Positions 9,161 to 18,710 of a stretch of 64,000 nt of DNA are shown piece after piece; position 1 is the stretch's first letter, and every line of letters begins with the position of its first letter. Source of the stretch: Pseudomonas caricapapayae (GTDB taxonomy: Bacteria; Pseudomonadota; Gammaproteobacteria; Pseudomonadales; Pseudomonadaceae); NCBI RefSeq assembly GCF_001400735.1, contig NZ_LJPW01000064.1, forward strand, positions 62,001 to 126,000. The letters are read 5' to 3'. The notes beneath the pieces were generated by a model. The model was given only the letters and a program-made list of their open reading frames with translations. It was not told the DNA's origin and made no database searches. The position numbers and the translations under genes are program-made.

Positions 9161-10642
9161 TTAACGCATGACAAATGGATCAGGCATGGGGGCCTGCGAA
9201 AGGTTGATCCACACCGTTTTCAGTTCGGTGTAGGCCAGTACAGAGTCTATCCCGCTCTCACGGCCGTAGCCGCTGTTTTTGAAACCTCCGATTGGCGCCA
9301 TGGCCGATACGGCACGATAGGTATTGACCCAGACGATCCCCGAGCGAATATCGCGCGCCAATCGGTGTGCGCGACCCAGGTCGCGTGTCCAGATTCCTGC
9401 GGCGAGTCCGAACCGGGAGTCGTTGGCAATGGCCAGCGCTTCGGCTTCATCCTTGAAACGAATCACCGATGCAACGGGACCAAACACCTCTTCCTGCATG
9501 ATTTTCATCGAGTTATGGTCGCACTCGAACAGCGTAGGTTCGTAGAACCAGCCGTTGTTGTCCAGCTCCGGGCGCTTGCCGCCCAGACGCAGGCGTGCAC
9601 CTTCGGCCAGCGCATCAGCCACCAGACCTTCCACGACGGCCAGTTGCTGGGCCGTGGCCATCGGTCCCATTTCAGTCGTTTCATCCTGCGGATTGCCAAT
9701 ACGAATGCGGCTGGCGCGCTCTGCCAGTCGCTCGACGAACTCATCGTAGATTTCTTCCTGCACCAGCAGCCGCGAGCCGGAAACGCAACTTTGTCCGGAA
9801 GCGGCATAGATGCCTGCGACGGCACCGTTGATGGCGCTGTCCAGATCGGCATCGGCGAAGATGATATTCGGTGATTTTCCGCCCAGTTCCAGTGACAGTC
9901 TGGCGAAATTCTCTGCGCTGCTGCGTACCACGTGGCGTGCAGTGGCCGCGCCCCCGGTGAAGGCGATTTTACGCACCAGCGGATGGCGGGTCAGGGCAGC
10001 TCCAGTGGTCGGTCCGAAACCGGTGATGACGTTGACCACGCCGGGCGGTATGCCTGCTTCAAGTGCCAGACGTGCCAGCTCCAGCACCGTGGCCGAGGCG
10101 TGTTCCGACGGCTTCAGCACGATGGTGTTGCCGGCAGCCAGCGCCGGGGCCAGCTTGATGGCGGTCAGATAAAGCGGGCTGTTCCACGGAATGATCCCGG
10201 CCACCACGCCCATTGCTTCGTGCACGGTGTAGGCGAACAGGTCCGGCTTGTCGAGGGGCAGGGTGCCGCCTTCGAGCTTGTCCGCCAGCCCTGCGGTGTA
10301 ATGAAAGAACTCCGGCAGGTAGCTGACCTGGCCTCGTGTTTCGCGAATCAGTTTGCCGTTGTCACGGCTTTCCAACTGCGCCAGTTGCTCTTTGTTTTCA
10401 GCGATCAGATCGCCCAACCGGCGTAGCAGCTTGCCCCGTGCGGTCGCGGTCAGGCTGCGCCACGCTACGCTCTCGAACGCTTTCTGCGCAGCCTGCACAG
10501 CCCGGTCGACATCGGCTTCGTCGGCGTCGGGCAACTGAGCCCACGGTTCGGCCAGTGCCGGGTTGAGGCTGTCGAACGTCTTGCCGGACAGTGCATCGAC
10601 CCATTGACCGTCAATGCACATCTGAAAGCGGGTAAGGCTCAT
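9161..10642 (-). CDS. NAD(P)-dependent aldehyde dehydrogenase
   Basis: A 493-residue enzyme of normal length for the family. The catalytic cysteine lies in SGQSCVSGSRLLV, the general base in LSLELGGKSPNIIF, and the nucleotide-binding region in PWNSPLYLTAIKLAPALAAG. It oxidises an aldehyde to the acid in the cytoplasm. The start ATG overlaps the stop of the alpha/beta hydrolase gene by four bases, which points to coupled translation and to a pathway order hydrolase then aldehyde oxidation. It is closest in style to betaine/hydroxymuconic-semialdehyde-type dehydrogenases, but the substrate is not determined. Confidence 0.92.
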   Translation of the reverse strand: MSLTRFQMCIDGQWVDALSGKTFDSLNPALAEPWAQLPDADEADVDRAVQAAQKAFESVAWRSLTATARGKLLRRLGDLIAENKEQLAQLESRDNGKLIRETRGQVSYLPEFFHYTAGLADKLEGGTLPLDKPDLFAYTVHEAMGVVAGIIPWNSPLYLTAIKLAPALAAGNTIVLKPSEHASATVLELARLALEAGIPPGVVNVITGFGPTTGAALTRHPLVRKIAFTGGAATARHVVRSSAENFARLSLELGGKSPNIIFADADLDSAINGAVAGIYAASGQSCVSGSRLLVQEEIYDEFVERLAERASRIRIGNPQDETTEMGPMATAQQLAVVEGLVADALAEGARLRLGGKRPELDNNGWFYEPTLFECDHNSMKIMQEEVFGPVASVIRFKDEAEALAIANDSRFGLAAGIWTRDLGRAHRLARDIRSGIVWVNTYRAVSAMAPIGGFKNSGYGRESGIDSVLAYTELKTVWINLSQAPMPDPFVMR

Positions 10643-11487
10643 GCAACAATCCCCTTGATCGAGTTTTGGACAGTCGCCGACTTGTCGAGACCGATTTTCT
10701 CGAAGAAATCGAGTAACACCTGATTGACCAGGCGCGGTGATTCAACCGGCATCATGTGGCGTTGATCGGGCAGTATCGCGACCTCGGCACCCTGGATGCG
10801 CATGGCCAGTTCGCGGGCCATTTCAGGAGTTGACCCAGGGTCAAGTTCGCCTGTGGCGATCAACGTCGGTACGCGAATATCGCCCAGATCCTCGGCGCGG
10901 TACATGTCCTGAGTGGCGAACAGTTTGTACGTGGTCAGGTAGCCTTGCGGATCGTTGCTGGCCAGATTCTGTCGAATGGCAGCGATTTGCGCCGGGTTGG
11001 CCGCCTGATATTCACGGCTGAACCAGCGCGACAGCGCCTCGCCTGCGTTGGCGTCCGGACCGTGCTCCGCGGCCTGGCTGGTACGGGCAATGACGCCTGC
11101 ACGCTGTTCCGGACTGCGATTGAACACGCTATTGAGGATCACCAGCGCCGACAGATGCTGTGGGAACTCCAGCGCAAACGCGCGTGCCACCAGCCCGCCC
11201 ATCGAAAAACCGATGACCGCCGCCCCGGGCAATTGCAAATGCTCCAGAAGCTCACGCAATTGTTCGGCATAGCCCGGCAGGCCGGTGTCAGGATCAGGAC
11301 GGGGGCTGGCACCGTGGCCGAGCATGTCATAGGCAATGACCTGGTAATGCGAGGCCAGCCCGACGATCTGGCCCCCCCACATTTCCTTGTTCAGGCCCAC
11401 TCCGTGAATCAACACCACGGGGTGGCCTTGGCCGGTCGCCAGATAGCTGGTACCCGCCGGGGTGTGTTCAGCGGTGAGCTGAATCAT
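10639..11487 (-). CDS. Alpha/beta hydrolase (enol-lactonase/ring-cleavage hydrolase-like)
   Basis: A 282-residue alpha/beta hydrolase. The oxyanion-hole segment VVLIHGVGLNKEMW (about residues 24-37) is followed by the nucleophile elbow GFSMGG (Ser95), an acid in TGELDPGSTP and the catalytic histidine in DQRHMMPVESP. The ATG at 11487 has a GGAG ribosome site. A start at 11508 is less well supported. It resembles 3-oxoadipate enol-lactonases and ring-cleavage product hydrolases. The operon places it between the AA_synth protein and the aldehyde dehydrogenase, so it probably hydrolyses an ester, lactone or C-C bond in a catabolic intermediate. Confidence 0.9.
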   Translation of the reverse strand: MIQLTAEHTPAGTSYLATGQGHPVVLIHGVGLNKEMWGGQIVGLASHYQVIAYDMLGHGASPRPDPDTGLPGYAEQLRELLEHLQLPGAAVIGFSMGGLVARAFALEFPQHLSALVILNSVFNRSPEQRAGVIARTSQAAEHGPDANAGEALSRWFSREYQAANPAQIAAIRQNLASNDPQGYLTTYKLFATQDMYRAEDLGDIRVPTLIATGELDPGSTPEMARELAMRIQGAEVAILPDQRHMMPVESPRLVNQVLLDFFEKIGLDKSATVQNSIKGIVA

Positions 11488-11539
11488 GGATCGCTCCTGC
11501 ACAGACATTCAGAGGAATGGATCAATGAGCCGTTATGGA

Positions 11540-12130
11540 TTACTGAGCCTTTTCGGCGGCCAGTTCTTCCAGGTCGATGTAGCGATTGCCGATGCGCGGG
11601 TGCAAGCGTCCACCATTGGCCGCGCCGAGGACGACGACAATTTCATCTGCGCGCGGTGAGTCCTCGATATGCATTTCCAGGGTGATGTAGTGCGAGCGCA
11701 ATCCTTCATCGTCCTTGTGCATCATCGGAATCTGAATGGACGTGCCGGGGCCACCGCGTTTGTTGGTAAAACTCAGGTAGCTCTTGGCTTTTACGGCTTC
11801 ACGGTAGTGATTGCCAAAGCGCAAGGTATGGATCACTGCCGACGCATGTTCGATTTCACCGTCCGCGCCGACGACCGCAGCCTTGCCGTAGGCCTCGATC
11901 TTGTCCGCTCCGCCAATCGCATCAGTAAGACGCTTGACCATCAGCTCGCCGAGTTCGGAGCAATTGGCGCGAATTTCCGGCTTCAGGTCTTCGACAAACC
12001 CGCGGCCCGACCACGGGTTTTTGATGACTGCCGCGAGCCCGGTCATGGTGACTGGTTTGTCAGTAGCCTTTGCGCCTTCGATGAAGGTTTCTTCGGTGTA
12101 CGTAACGATCTTGCGAATTTCAAAGCTCAT
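11540..12130 (-). CDS. AA_synth (DUF1185, PF06684) family protein
   Basis: A 196-residue protein of the so-called amino acid synthesis family (DUF1185). It shows the family segments TMTGLAAVIKNPWSGRGFVEDLKPEI and IQIPMMHKDDEGLRSHYITLEMHIEDSPRADEIVV. Known members form bacterial-chorismate-mutase-like barrels, and no reaction is firmly established. It is the first gene of a five- or six-gene operon (AA_synth, hydrolase, aldehyde dehydrogenase, flavin reductase, GntR, Nudix). Its start is 39 bases from a perfect TGGTATACCA palindrome. The invariant-looking GNHYREAVKAKSYLSFTNKRG segment may hold the active site. Confidence 0.85.
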   Translation of the reverse strand: MSFEIRKIVTYTEETFIEGAKATDKPVTMTGLAAVIKNPWSGRGFVEDLKPEIRANCSELGELMVKRLTDAIGGADKIEAYGKAAVVGADGEIEHASAVIHTLRFGNHYREAVKAKSYLSFTNKRGGPGTSIQIPMMHKDDEGLRSHYITLEMHIEDSPRADEIVVVLGAANGGRLHPRIGNRYIDLEELAAEKAQ

Positions 12131-12169
12131 GAACGACTCCTGAGGCGAGCGCTATTGTATTTCGTATGA

Positions 12170-12182
12170 TGGTATACCATAA
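12170..12182. promoter_or_regulatory. Candidate GntR operator in front of the AA_synth operon
   Basis: TGGTATACCATAA is identical over 13 bases to 6748-6760, and the ten-base core at 12170-12179 is a perfect palindrome, extended by one A/T pair at each end. On the minus strand a TACAAT (12154-12159) lies 17 bases from TTATGG (12177-12182). The palindrome would then cover the -35 and spacer of the operon promoter, as expected for repression. The promoter assignment is tentative; the repeat itself is plain in the sequence. Confidence 0.65.
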
Positions 12183-12401
12183 GATTGTGCGTGCAAATGC
12201 TTTATTTGCTGTGCGCCGCAGGGCAGTGAAACGGCTGATCGGGCTTGAATCGTCGAGTGCGCGTCGCTCTGCGCAGCGTCTGGTGGTGACCACTCGTCAG
12301 GTACAAGGGCAATCGCTTTGAACATGACTGTTCTCGTTGTGACAGACATTCGGTGAGTCATGAAAAGCTCCACCGAATTTTCACTTCAGGAGAGTCCCAA
12401 T

Positions 12402-13541
12402 ATGAAAGCCATCGTCTATAGCGGTCCGCGTGACGTCAGCGTCAAAAACGTGCCGGATGCGAAAATAGAGAAGCCGACAGACGCTCTTGTCAGAGTGACC
12501 TCCACAAACATCTGTGGCTCGGACTTGCACATGTACGAAGGTCGTACGTCGTTCGAGACCGGGCGTATTTTCGGCCACGAGAATCTGGGCCAGGTCATTG
12601 AGGTCGGCGCGGGCGTCGACCGCATAAAGGTTGGTGACTGGGTGTGCCTGCCGTTCAACATTGGATGCGGCTTTTGCGAAAATTGCGAAAAGGGCCTGAC
12701 CGGTTATTGCCTGACCGCCAACCCCGGCAGTGCAGGGGCAGCCTATGGGTTTGCCGACATGGGTGACCACGAAGGCGGACAGGCCGAGCTGTTGCGCGTG
12801 CCTTATGCCGATTTCAACTGCCTGCTGTTGCCGGAAGACGCCGCCGAGCGCGAAGACGACTACGTCATGCTCTCGGATATCTTTCCTACCGGCTGGCATG
12901 CCACAGAGCTGGCGGGTCTGCTGCCTGGCGAAAGCATAGCCATTTATGGCGCTGGCCCGGTCGGCCTTATGGCTGCGCACTCGGCAATGATCAAGGGGGC
13001 GTCGCAGGTTTTCGTGGTCGATAATCACCCGGACCGTCTGGCGCTCGCGGCGAAAATGGGTGCGACGCCGATCAACTCGCTGGAGCAGGGCGCAGTGGAT
13101 CAGATTCTCAATCTGACCCATGGCAAAGGCACCGACCGCGGTTGCGAATGTGTGGGCTATCAGTGCTGTGACCGTCATGGTCATGAGGCCAATCACGTGA
13201 CCATGAACAACCTTGTAGCCTCGACCAAGGCGACTGGCGGAATTGGTGTCGTCGGCGTGTTCGTCCCGCAGGATCCAGGGGCCCATAACGACCTGGCGAA
13301 AGAAGGCAAGATGGCCTTCGACTTCGGGTCGTTCTGGTTCAAGGGCCAGCAGATCCGCACCGGCCAGGCCAACGTCAAGGCTTACAACCGCCGCCTCGCC
13401 GAACTGATTCACCACGACCGCGCCAAACCATCGCAGATTATTTCCCACCGTCTGAAGCTTGAAGAAGGTCCTGCGGCCTATCAGCACTTCGATGCACGTG
13501 ATGACGGCTGGACCAAAGTGGTGCTCAAGCCAGGTGCCTGA
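12402..13541 (+). CDS. Zinc-dependent, glutathione-independent formaldehyde dehydrogenase-like enzyme
   Basis: A 379-residue medium-chain alcohol dehydrogenase. The catalytic zinc ligands are Cys38 (NICGSDLH) and the His59-Glu60 pair (FGHENLG). The structural zinc cysteines are at 89, 92, 95 and 103, and a GAGPVG Rossmann motif follows. The DRGCECVGYQCCDRHGHE insert is characteristic of FdhA-type, glutathione-independent formaldehyde dehydrogenases, which oxidise formaldehyde with NAD. The ATG at 12402 follows a CAGGAG ribosome site. The gene is divergent from the AA_synth operon, but the GntR-type palindrome is about 220 bases away, so co-regulation is uncertain. A terminator-like hairpin follows at 13560. 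Confidence 0.9.
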   Translation: MKAIVYSGPRDVSVKNVPDAKIEKPTDALVRVTSTNICGSDLHMYEGRTSFETGRIFGHENLGQVIEVGAGVDRIKVGDWVCLPFNIGCGFCENCEKGLTGYCLTANPGSAGAAYGFADMGDHEGGQAELLRVPYADFNCLLLPEDAAEREDDYVMLSDIFPTGWHATELAGLLPGESIAIYGAGPVGLMAAHSAMIKGASQVFVVDNHPDRLALAAKMGATPINSLEQGAVDQILNLTHGKGTDRGCECVGYQCCDRHGHEANHVTMNNLVASTKATGGIGVVGVFVPQDPGAHNDLAKEGKMAFDFGSFWFKGQQIRTGQANVKAYNRRLAELIHHDRAKPSQIISHRLKLEEGPAAYQHFDARDDGWTKVVLKPGA

Positions 13542-13559
13542 TCGCTGCCTGTGATCAAT

Positions 13560-13596
13560 CCCCCTGTCGCGTCCGGCCGAGTCCGGCGACAGGGGG
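13560..13596. terminator. Strong hairpin after the formaldehyde dehydrogenase-like gene
   Basis: CCCCCTGTCGC (13560-13570) pairs perfectly with GCGACAGGGGG (13586-13596) around a 15-base loop. There is no immediate run of T, so it may act as an RNA-stability element or an imperfect terminator. Confidence 0.55.
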
Positions 13597-13660
13597 CGCT
13601 ATGTGTATTTAACCAGTTTTTATTGATTTCGCTTTTATTGAGTCAGGGAGATTTATTCAG

Positions 13661-14521
13661 ATGAACGAAGAATACCCAAAGCCGCCGTTTGCCAGTCAGC
13701 CGCAAGAGGTTCCGGGCGTGCAGGGCAGAATGGACCCGTACCCTGATTGCGGTGAAAAAAGCTACAAGGGTTCCGGGCGTCTACAGGGCAAGATTGCGCT
13801 GATTACCGGTGCTGACAGTGGCATCGGTCGTGCCGTCGCCATAGCGTTTGCACGCGAGGGCGCCCAGGTTGCAATCTCGTATCTGGATGAGCATGAGGAC
13901 GCCGAAGAAACCCGGCGATGGGTCGAGGAGGCTGGCAGAAAATGCCTTCTCCTGCCCGGTGATCTGGCGCAGAAGCAGCAATGCGAAGACATTGTAAGCA
14001 AGACCGTTGCAGAGTTCGGCCGCATCGATGTGCTGGTCAATAACGCGGCATTCCAGATGACCCACGAAACCCTCGACGAAATTTCCGATGAGGAATGGGT
14101 CAAGACGTTCGATATCAACATCACTGCGATGTTTCGTATCTGCAAGGCTGCGGTGCCGCACATGCCAAAGGGCGGTTCGATCATCAACACCAGTTCGGTG
14201 AATTCGGATATGCCCAAGCCGACGCTGTTGGCCTACGCGACCACCAAAGGCGCAATTGCCAACTTCACCGGTGGCCTGGCGCAGTTGCTGGGCGAGAAGG
14301 GCATCCGCGTGAACAGCGTGGCCCCCGGCCCGATCTGGACGCCACTGATCCCCGCGACCATGACCGACGAAGACGTGAAAAGCTTCGGCAGCGAGACGCC
14401 GCTGGGTCGCCCAGGGCAGCCGGTAGAAGTGTCGCCGATCTATGTGCTGCTGGCCTCGGACGAAGCCAGCTACATCTCCGGTTCGCGTTATGCGGTGACG
14501 GGCGGCAAGCCGATTCTGTAG
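13661..14521 (+). CDS. SDR-family oxidoreductase, YghA / general stress protein 39-like
   Basis: A 286-residue short-chain dehydrogenase. A proline-rich N-terminal extension of about 40 residues (PKPPFASQPQEVPGVQGRMD) precedes the Rossmann motif TGADSGIGR. The active site is NTSSVN plus the YATTK pair, and the C-terminus GSRYAVTGGKPIL is typical of the YghA/YhdF group. These cytoplasmic enzymes reduce aldehydes or sugars with NAD(P)H and are often stress-induced. A T-rich hairpin terminator follows, so it is probably monocistronic. Confidence 0.9.
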   Translation: MNEEYPKPPFASQPQEVPGVQGRMDPYPDCGEKSYKGSGRLQGKIALITGADSGIGRAVAIAFAREGAQVAISYLDEHEDAEETRRWVEEAGRKCLLLPGDLAQKQQCEDIVSKTVAEFGRIDVLVNNAAFQMTHETLDEISDEEWVKTFDINITAMFRICKAAVPHMPKGGSIINTSSVNSDMPKPTLLAYATTKGAIANFTGGLAQLLGEKGIRVNSVAPGPIWTPLIPATMTDEDVKSFGSETPLGRPGQPVEVSPIYVLLASDEASYISGSRYAVTGGKPIL

Positions 14522-14545
14522 TTGCAACGAAAGTCAGCGCAGTTG

Positions 14546-14574
14546 AAACGGTGCCTGAGCAGGCACCGTTTTTT
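14546..14574 (+). terminator. Rho-independent terminator after the SDR gene
   Basis: An inverted repeat (ACGGTGCCT with AGGCACCGT around a short loop) is followed directly by a run of T. It lies 25 bases after the SDR stop and separates it from the hrp box that follows. Confidence 0.85.
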
Positions 14575-14604
14575 ATCCAGTATCAGAAAGTTCGCAATTA
14601 TGTG

Positions 14605-14632
14605 GGAACCGAGTCGCTCATTGAACCACCCA
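14605..14632 (+). promoter_or_regulatory. hrp box (HrpL sigma-factor promoter)
   Basis: GGAACC at 14605-14610 and CCACCCA at 14626-14632 are separated by 15 bases. This matches the P. syringae HrpL consensus GGAACC-N15/16-CCACNNA exactly. It ends about 90 bases before the hopP1 start, a normal distance. It shows that the downstream gene belongs to the type III secretion regulon. Confidence 0.9.
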
Positions 14633-14722
14633 GTTGTGTCTGTTTTATCCCGATTATGCCTCTATCGCGCCAAGGCACATGCCAGGAGGTATTGATCTGT
14701 CGCATGAGTGAGGTAATTGACT

Positions 14723-15676
14723 ATGACTATGGGTATTACGCCTGTTGGTAACTCAAGCTCCGTACCCCTCGACTTTTCGTCGTTGAGCGCAAAGAATGGC
14801 GAATATAACGGGCTGGGAAGTGGAGGCAACTCGACTATCGATCCGAGCACATTGTTATTTGCCAATCAAGGGCAGACGCAGGTCAATTTTGCTCCGCCCA
14901 ATAGCACGGACTCCTCGCCCAGCGGTGTTAACGCAGCGTCAGGCACCAGCGTGTCCGGGTTGGTCGAGCAAATCATGAGCCTGTTGCAACAATTGATGCA
15001 GATGCTTACGAAAAACAAGGATGTTTCCAGCAACCCTCAGAATAATCCGTCACCGCAAGGCAGCGGTGCTGGAAACAGCGTTGCAGACGGCAGCACTGGC
15101 GACGATGGGGCAGGTATCGGCAGTGGTGAGGGTGGTCTGGGTGGCGAGGGCAGTACGTCGAACGCCAGCGCGCTTGATGGCGTGTCCCCGGATACTTCGC
15201 TCCGTGGTAGCGGTGGGCTGCATTTGCCCCAGCAGCTTGAGCAATATCGAGGCGATATCATGGACGCTGCCAACGCCACCGGTATGCCGCCCAGTGTGAT
15301 AGCCGGGCAGATATGGGCAGAGTCGCGTGGTCAGTTGAATGCCGCCACCACTAACGTCAACGGCAAGGCCGATGCGGGCCTGATGCAGGTCAACGCTGAT
15401 ACGTTCAAATCATTGCAGCAACAAAACCCCGGGTTACTGGGTAACGATGTCAATGACTCGCACACCAACATCATGGCGGGCGCGCTGTATCTGCGTGACC
15501 AGAACAAGGCGTTCGGCGACATCGGCGCAGCGCTACGCGCGTATAACTCCGGACCTGACAAGGTCAATAAAGCCGATCTCAGCGACACAGGAGGCGTGGG
15601 TGGCAGCAGTTACCCTGCCGATGTGCTGAATTTCGCGAAAATTATCGAAAGTGGGCAAGGTAATTTGCCGTCCTGA
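14723..15676 (+). CDS. hopP1: HopP1-like type III helper: harpin-type N-terminus fused to a lytic transglycosylase
   Basis: A 317-residue protein with no Sec signal. Residues 1-155 are rich in Ser, Gly, Asn and Gln, lack cysteine, and carry an amphipathic helix (LVEQIMSLLQQLMQMLTKN), all harpin features. Residues 165-300 form a soluble lytic transglycosylase domain: the catalytic glutamate is Glu200 in IWAESRGQ, followed by GLMQVN and LRAYNSGP. The enzyme would cut peptidoglycan to help assemble or pass the type III machine. I chose the ATG at 14723, about nine bases after GAGTGAGG; a TTG at 14717 adds two residues. A perfect hrp box lies upstream. The domain layout matches HopP1 (formerly HopPtoP). 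No other type III genes are nearby. Confidence 0.88.
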   Translation: MTMGITPVGNSSSVPLDFSSLSAKNGEYNGLGSGGNSTIDPSTLLFANQGQTQVNFAPPNSTDSSPSGVNAASGTSVSGLVEQIMSLLQQLMQMLTKNKDVSSNPQNNPSPQGSGAGNSVADGSTGDDGAGIGSGEGGLGGEGSTSNASALDGVSPDTSLRGSGGLHLPQQLEQYRGDIMDAANATGMPPSVIAGQIWAESRGQLNAATTNVNGKADAGLMQVNADTFKSLQQQNPGLLGNDVNDSHTNIMAGALYLRDQNKAFGDIGAALRAYNSGPDKVNKADLSDTGGVGGSSYPADVLNFAKIIESGQGNLPS

Positions 15677-15835
15677 TACGTTGTGTAAACAGCTTGCGCA
15701 AAGCGGGCGGCTTCCTCATGAGGCAAGCGCCATTGATCAATCAAAGCTGTCGATAACCTGAACGGCTGACTGACAGCAGGACATTTCAAGGCTTGCAGGT
15801 GTCCATTCAAGACCCCCGTGTTCAGGCAGCCGTTG

Positions 15836-16231
15836 ATGAAGTTTTCCAGATTTTCGCAGTCCCTTTCGAAATGGGCCGGCAGCCCGGCCACGTTTGCATC
15901 AGCCGTCGTGCTGATCTGCCTCTGGGCAATTACCGGTCCGTGGTTTCACTATAACGATACCTGGCAGTTGATCATCAATACCTCGACTACCATCATTACG
16001 TTCCTTATGGTGTTTCTGATCCAGAACACGCAGAACCGCGACAATGATGTCCTGCACCTGAAGGTGGACGAGTTGTTGCGTGTGACCAAGGATGCGCAGA
16101 ATTCGCTGTTGAACCTTGACGATCTCACTCAGAAAGACCTCAGGGCCTTGCGCAAGAAATACGAGGCCATGGGCGGCGAGCATGATGTCCATGCTCCTTT
16201 ACCGATGGCGGGTGCCGATCAGCGCATCTGA
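15836..16231 (+). CDS. Low-affinity iron permease-family small membrane protein
   Basis: A 131-residue membrane protein of the PF04120 family (low-affinity iron permease). It has a first hydrophobic segment ([18 protein letters not shown]), the conserved [30 protein letters not shown] core, and a charged C-terminal helix. A transport role is not proven for bacterial members. I chose the ATG at 15836 over a GTG at 15818. It lies between hopP1 and an aldehyde dehydrogenase and has no clear link to either. Confidence 0.8.
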   Translation: MKFSRFSQSLSKWAGSPATFASAVVLICLWAITGPWFHYNDTWQLIINTSTTIITFLMVFLIQNTQNRDNDVLHLKVDELLRVTKDAQNSLLNLDDLTQKDLRALRKKYEAMGGEHDVHAPLPMAGADQRI

Positions 16232-16269
16232 CTTGTCGCCATTCCGTTCAACACCTATGGAGATTTTTC

Positions 16270-17700
16270 ATGTATCCAGACGTACAGCTTTACATTGATG
16301 GCCAATGGCGCGCGAGCCGTGATGGCCGTTCCATTCCGGTGATCGACCCTGCTACCGGCCAGTCGCTGGGCAACGTGGCGCATGCGGGTATTGCCGATCT
16401 GGACGAGGCGCTAAAGGCAGCCGAGCGTGGCTTTGCCACTTGGCGAGCGACCTCAGCGTATGACCGTTACAAACTGATGCAGAAAGCTGCCAACCTGGTC
16501 CGTGAGCGGGCCGACAGCATTGCCCGCATCATGACTCAGGAACAAGGCAAGCCATTGGCCGAAGCGCGCATGGAAACCCTGTCTGCTGCTGATGTTATCG
16601 ACTGGCTGGCTGAAGAGGGACGCCGCAGTTATGGCCGTATCGTGCCGTCGCGCGGGGTTTCCATAGAGCAAAAGGTCATCAAGGAGCCTGTTGGCCCGGT
16701 CGCTGCGTTTACGCCTTGGAACTTCCCGATCAATCAGGTGGTGCGCAAGCTCTCATCGGCGCTGGCAGCCGGTTGCTCGATCATCGTCAAGGCCCCGGAA
16801 GAAACGCCAGGGTCACCTGCCGAATTGATTCGGGCCTTTGCTGATGCAGGTGTTCCTGCGGGCGTCATTGGGTTGGTTTACGGCGACCCGGCGGAGATTT
16901 CCGGTTATCTGATCCCGCATCCGGTCATTCGCAAAGTAACCTTCACCGGCTCTACGCCAGTCGGCAAGCAGCTCGCTGCGTTGGCCGGCAAGCACATGAA
17001 GCGCGCGACCATGGAGTTGGGCGGGCACGCGCCAGCACTGGTGTTCGACGATGCCGACATCGACCTCGCAGCTCGCGTGCTGGCGACCGCCAAGTTCCGT
17101 AACGCCGGGCAAGTCTGCGTATCGCCAACGCGGATTCTGGTTCAGCGCAAGGTACTGGACGCGTTCACCGAGAAGTTCGTGGGCCTGACGCACGAAATCA
17201 AGGTTGGCAACGGTCTGGAAGCGGGCACGACCATGGGGCCGGTGGCCAACGATCGGCGCATTCCTGCGCTGGTGGATTTGATCGAGGACGCCGTGCGCAG
17301 CGGTGCAACGCTGTCCGCCGGGGGCAAGGCTGTCGAGGGGCCTGGTTATTTCTTCCAGCCAACCGTCTTGAGTGGCCTCAAACCGCAAATGCGCATCATG
17401 AACGAGGAGCCGTTCGGGCCCGTCGCCCTGCTGGTGCCGTTCGACACGGTTGAAGAGGCAATTGCCGAATCGAACCGCGTGCCGTTCGGATTGGCTTCCT
17501 ATGCGTTCACGACCTCAATGAAGACGGCTCAGGCACTGAGTACGCATATCGAAGCAGGCATGCTGTCGATCAATCATCAGGGCATCGGTTTGCCTGAGGT
17601 TCCATTTGGCGGGATCAAGGACTCGGGCTACGGCTCCGAAGGCGGTACCGAGGCCATCGAGGCTTACCTGAATACCAAACTGGTCACTCAGTACAGCTGA
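16270..17700 (+). CDS. Aldehyde dehydrogenase, succinate-semialdehyde dehydrogenase-like
   Basis: A 476-residue enzyme. The cofactor region [22 protein letters not shown], the general base Glu249 (MELGGHAP), the catalytic Cys283 ([12 protein letters not shown]) and the C-terminal [15 protein letters not shown] are all present. The overall sequence is of the NAD-dependent succinate-semialdehyde dehydrogenase type, oxidising a semialdehyde to a dicarboxylic acid. A terminator at 17717 isolates it from pbpG. No gene for a matching aminotransferase is adjacent, so the substrate remains open. Confidence 0.88.
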   Translation: MYPDVQLYIDGQWRASRDGRSIPVIDPATGQSLGNVAHAGIADLDEALKAAERGFATWRATSAYDRYKLMQKAANLVRERADSIARIMTQEQGKPLAEARMETLSAADVIDWLAEEGRRSYGRIVPSRGVSIEQKVIKEPVGPVAAFTPWNFPINQVVRKLSSALAAGCSIIVKAPEETPGSPAELIRAFADAGVPAGVIGLVYGDPAEISGYLIPHPVIRKVTFTGSTPVGKQLAALAGKHMKRATMELGGHAPALVFDDADIDLAARVLATAKFRNAGQVCVSPTRILVQRKVLDAFTEKFVGLTHEIKVGNGLEAGTTMGPVANDRRIPALVDLIEDAVRSGATLSAGGKAVEGPGYFFQPTVLSGLKPQMRIMNEEPFGPVALLVPFDTVEEAIAESNRVPFGLASYAFTTSMKTAQALSTHIEAGMLSINHQGIGLPEVPFGGIKDSGYGSEGGTEAIEAYLNTKLVTQYS

Positions 17701-17716
17701 GTGCGGTTCGGGTAAA

Positions 17717-17757
17717 TAAAAACGGTCGCGATGTGCAAGCATCGCGACCGTTTTTTT
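17717..17757. terminator. Bidirectional terminator between the aldehyde dehydrogenase gene and pbpG
   Basis: A long perfect inverted repeat (AACGGTCGCGAT with ATCGCGACCGTT, eight-base loop) has A residues before and a run of T after. It can stop transcription from both converging genes. Confidence 0.9.
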
Positions 17758-17768
17758 GCGCCTGCCCA

Positions 17769-18710
17769 TCAGTCCTTGGCTTGAATACCGGTCTGTCTCA
17801 TGACCAGATTCTTTTCTTTCTTGTATTGCAGTGCAACTTCAGGGGCCGGGCCGCTTTGACCGGTTTCCATCCATTTGCGTATCCGGCTGGCGTCGGCGAA
17901 ATGGGTGTACTTGCCGAACGCATCCAGAATCACCACGGAAACCGGACGGTTGGCCATGCTGGTCAGCAGCACCAGGCAGTGGCCGGCCTGGTTGGTAAAG
18001 CCGGTTTTGGTCAGCTTGATATCCCAGTTGTCCTTGCGCACCAGATGGTCGGTGTTGCTGAAGCCGAGGGTGTAGGTCGGCTTGCGAAACGTTACCGTCT
18101 TCTGCTCGGTGGTGCTCAATTCACTGAGCATCGGGTATTTGCGCGCGGCCATCACCAGTTTGGTGAGGTCGCGTGCGGTCGACACGTTGTATACCGACAG
18201 CCCGGTAGGTTCGACATAGGCCGTATGTTTCATGCCCAGCGCCTTGGCTTTGGCGTTCATTGCCAGGATGAACGCCGGATAACCACCGGGATAGCTATGC
18301 GCCAGGCTCGCGGCAGCACGGTTTTCCGAGGACATCAGGGTGATCAGCAACATGTCCCGGCGGTTCATTTCGCTGCCGAGCTTGACCCGTGAGAAAACGC
18401 CTTTCATTTCCGGCGTCTGAGAAATATTGACCGGAATGACTTCATCCATCGATTGCCTGGCGTCCAGGACAACCATTGCGGTCATCAACTTGGTGACCGA
18501 GGCTATAGGCACAATCACGTCCGGGTTGCTGGAGTACAGCACCTTGTCGGTCTGCAGGTCGATAACCATTGCGCTGCCTGAGGCAAGGTGCAGGTTGGAA
18601 GGATCACGATTCAGGACAGCGGATTCGTTTGCCAGCGTAGTGGTGGAAAGCGCCGGGCCGGTAAGTACAAATAATAGGCCCAGAAGAGACAGACGAATTT
18701 TCAAGAGCAA
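17769..18710 (-). CDS. pbpG: D-alanyl-D-alanine endopeptidase PbpG (PBP7-like)
   Basis: A 313-residue low-molecular-weight penicillin-binding protein with an N-terminal signal peptide. It has all three active-site motifs: SVTK (Ser71-Lys74), SEN (128-130) and KTG (235-237). Such enzymes cut the D-Ala-meso-DAP cross-links of peptidoglycan in the periplasm. The start is a TTG at 18710; no ATG is available before residue 48, which would remove the signal peptide. Another TTG lies two codons later. It is convergent with the aldehyde dehydrogenase gene. Confidence 0.92.
   Translation of the reverse strand: MLLKIRLSLLGLLFVLTGPALSTTTLANESAVLNRDPSNLHLASGSAMVIDLQTDKVLYSSNPDVIVPIASVTKLMTAMVVLDARQSMDEVIPVNISQTPEMKGVFSRVKLGSEMNRRDMLLITLMSSENRAAASLAHSYPGGYPAFILAMNAKAKALGMKHTAYVEPTGLSVYNVSTARDLTKLVMAARKYPMLSELSTTEQKTVTFRKPTYTLGFSNTDHLVRKDNWDIKLTKTGFTNQAGHCLVLLTSMANRPVSVVILDAFGKYTHFADASRIRKWMETGQSGPAPEVALQYKKEKNLVMRQTGIQAKD

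Noticed and set aside
12381..13487. Long minus-strand frame opposite the formaldehyde dehydrogenase-like gene
   Set aside because: The plus strand encodes a complete zinc dehydrogenase; the antisense translation has no recognisable features.
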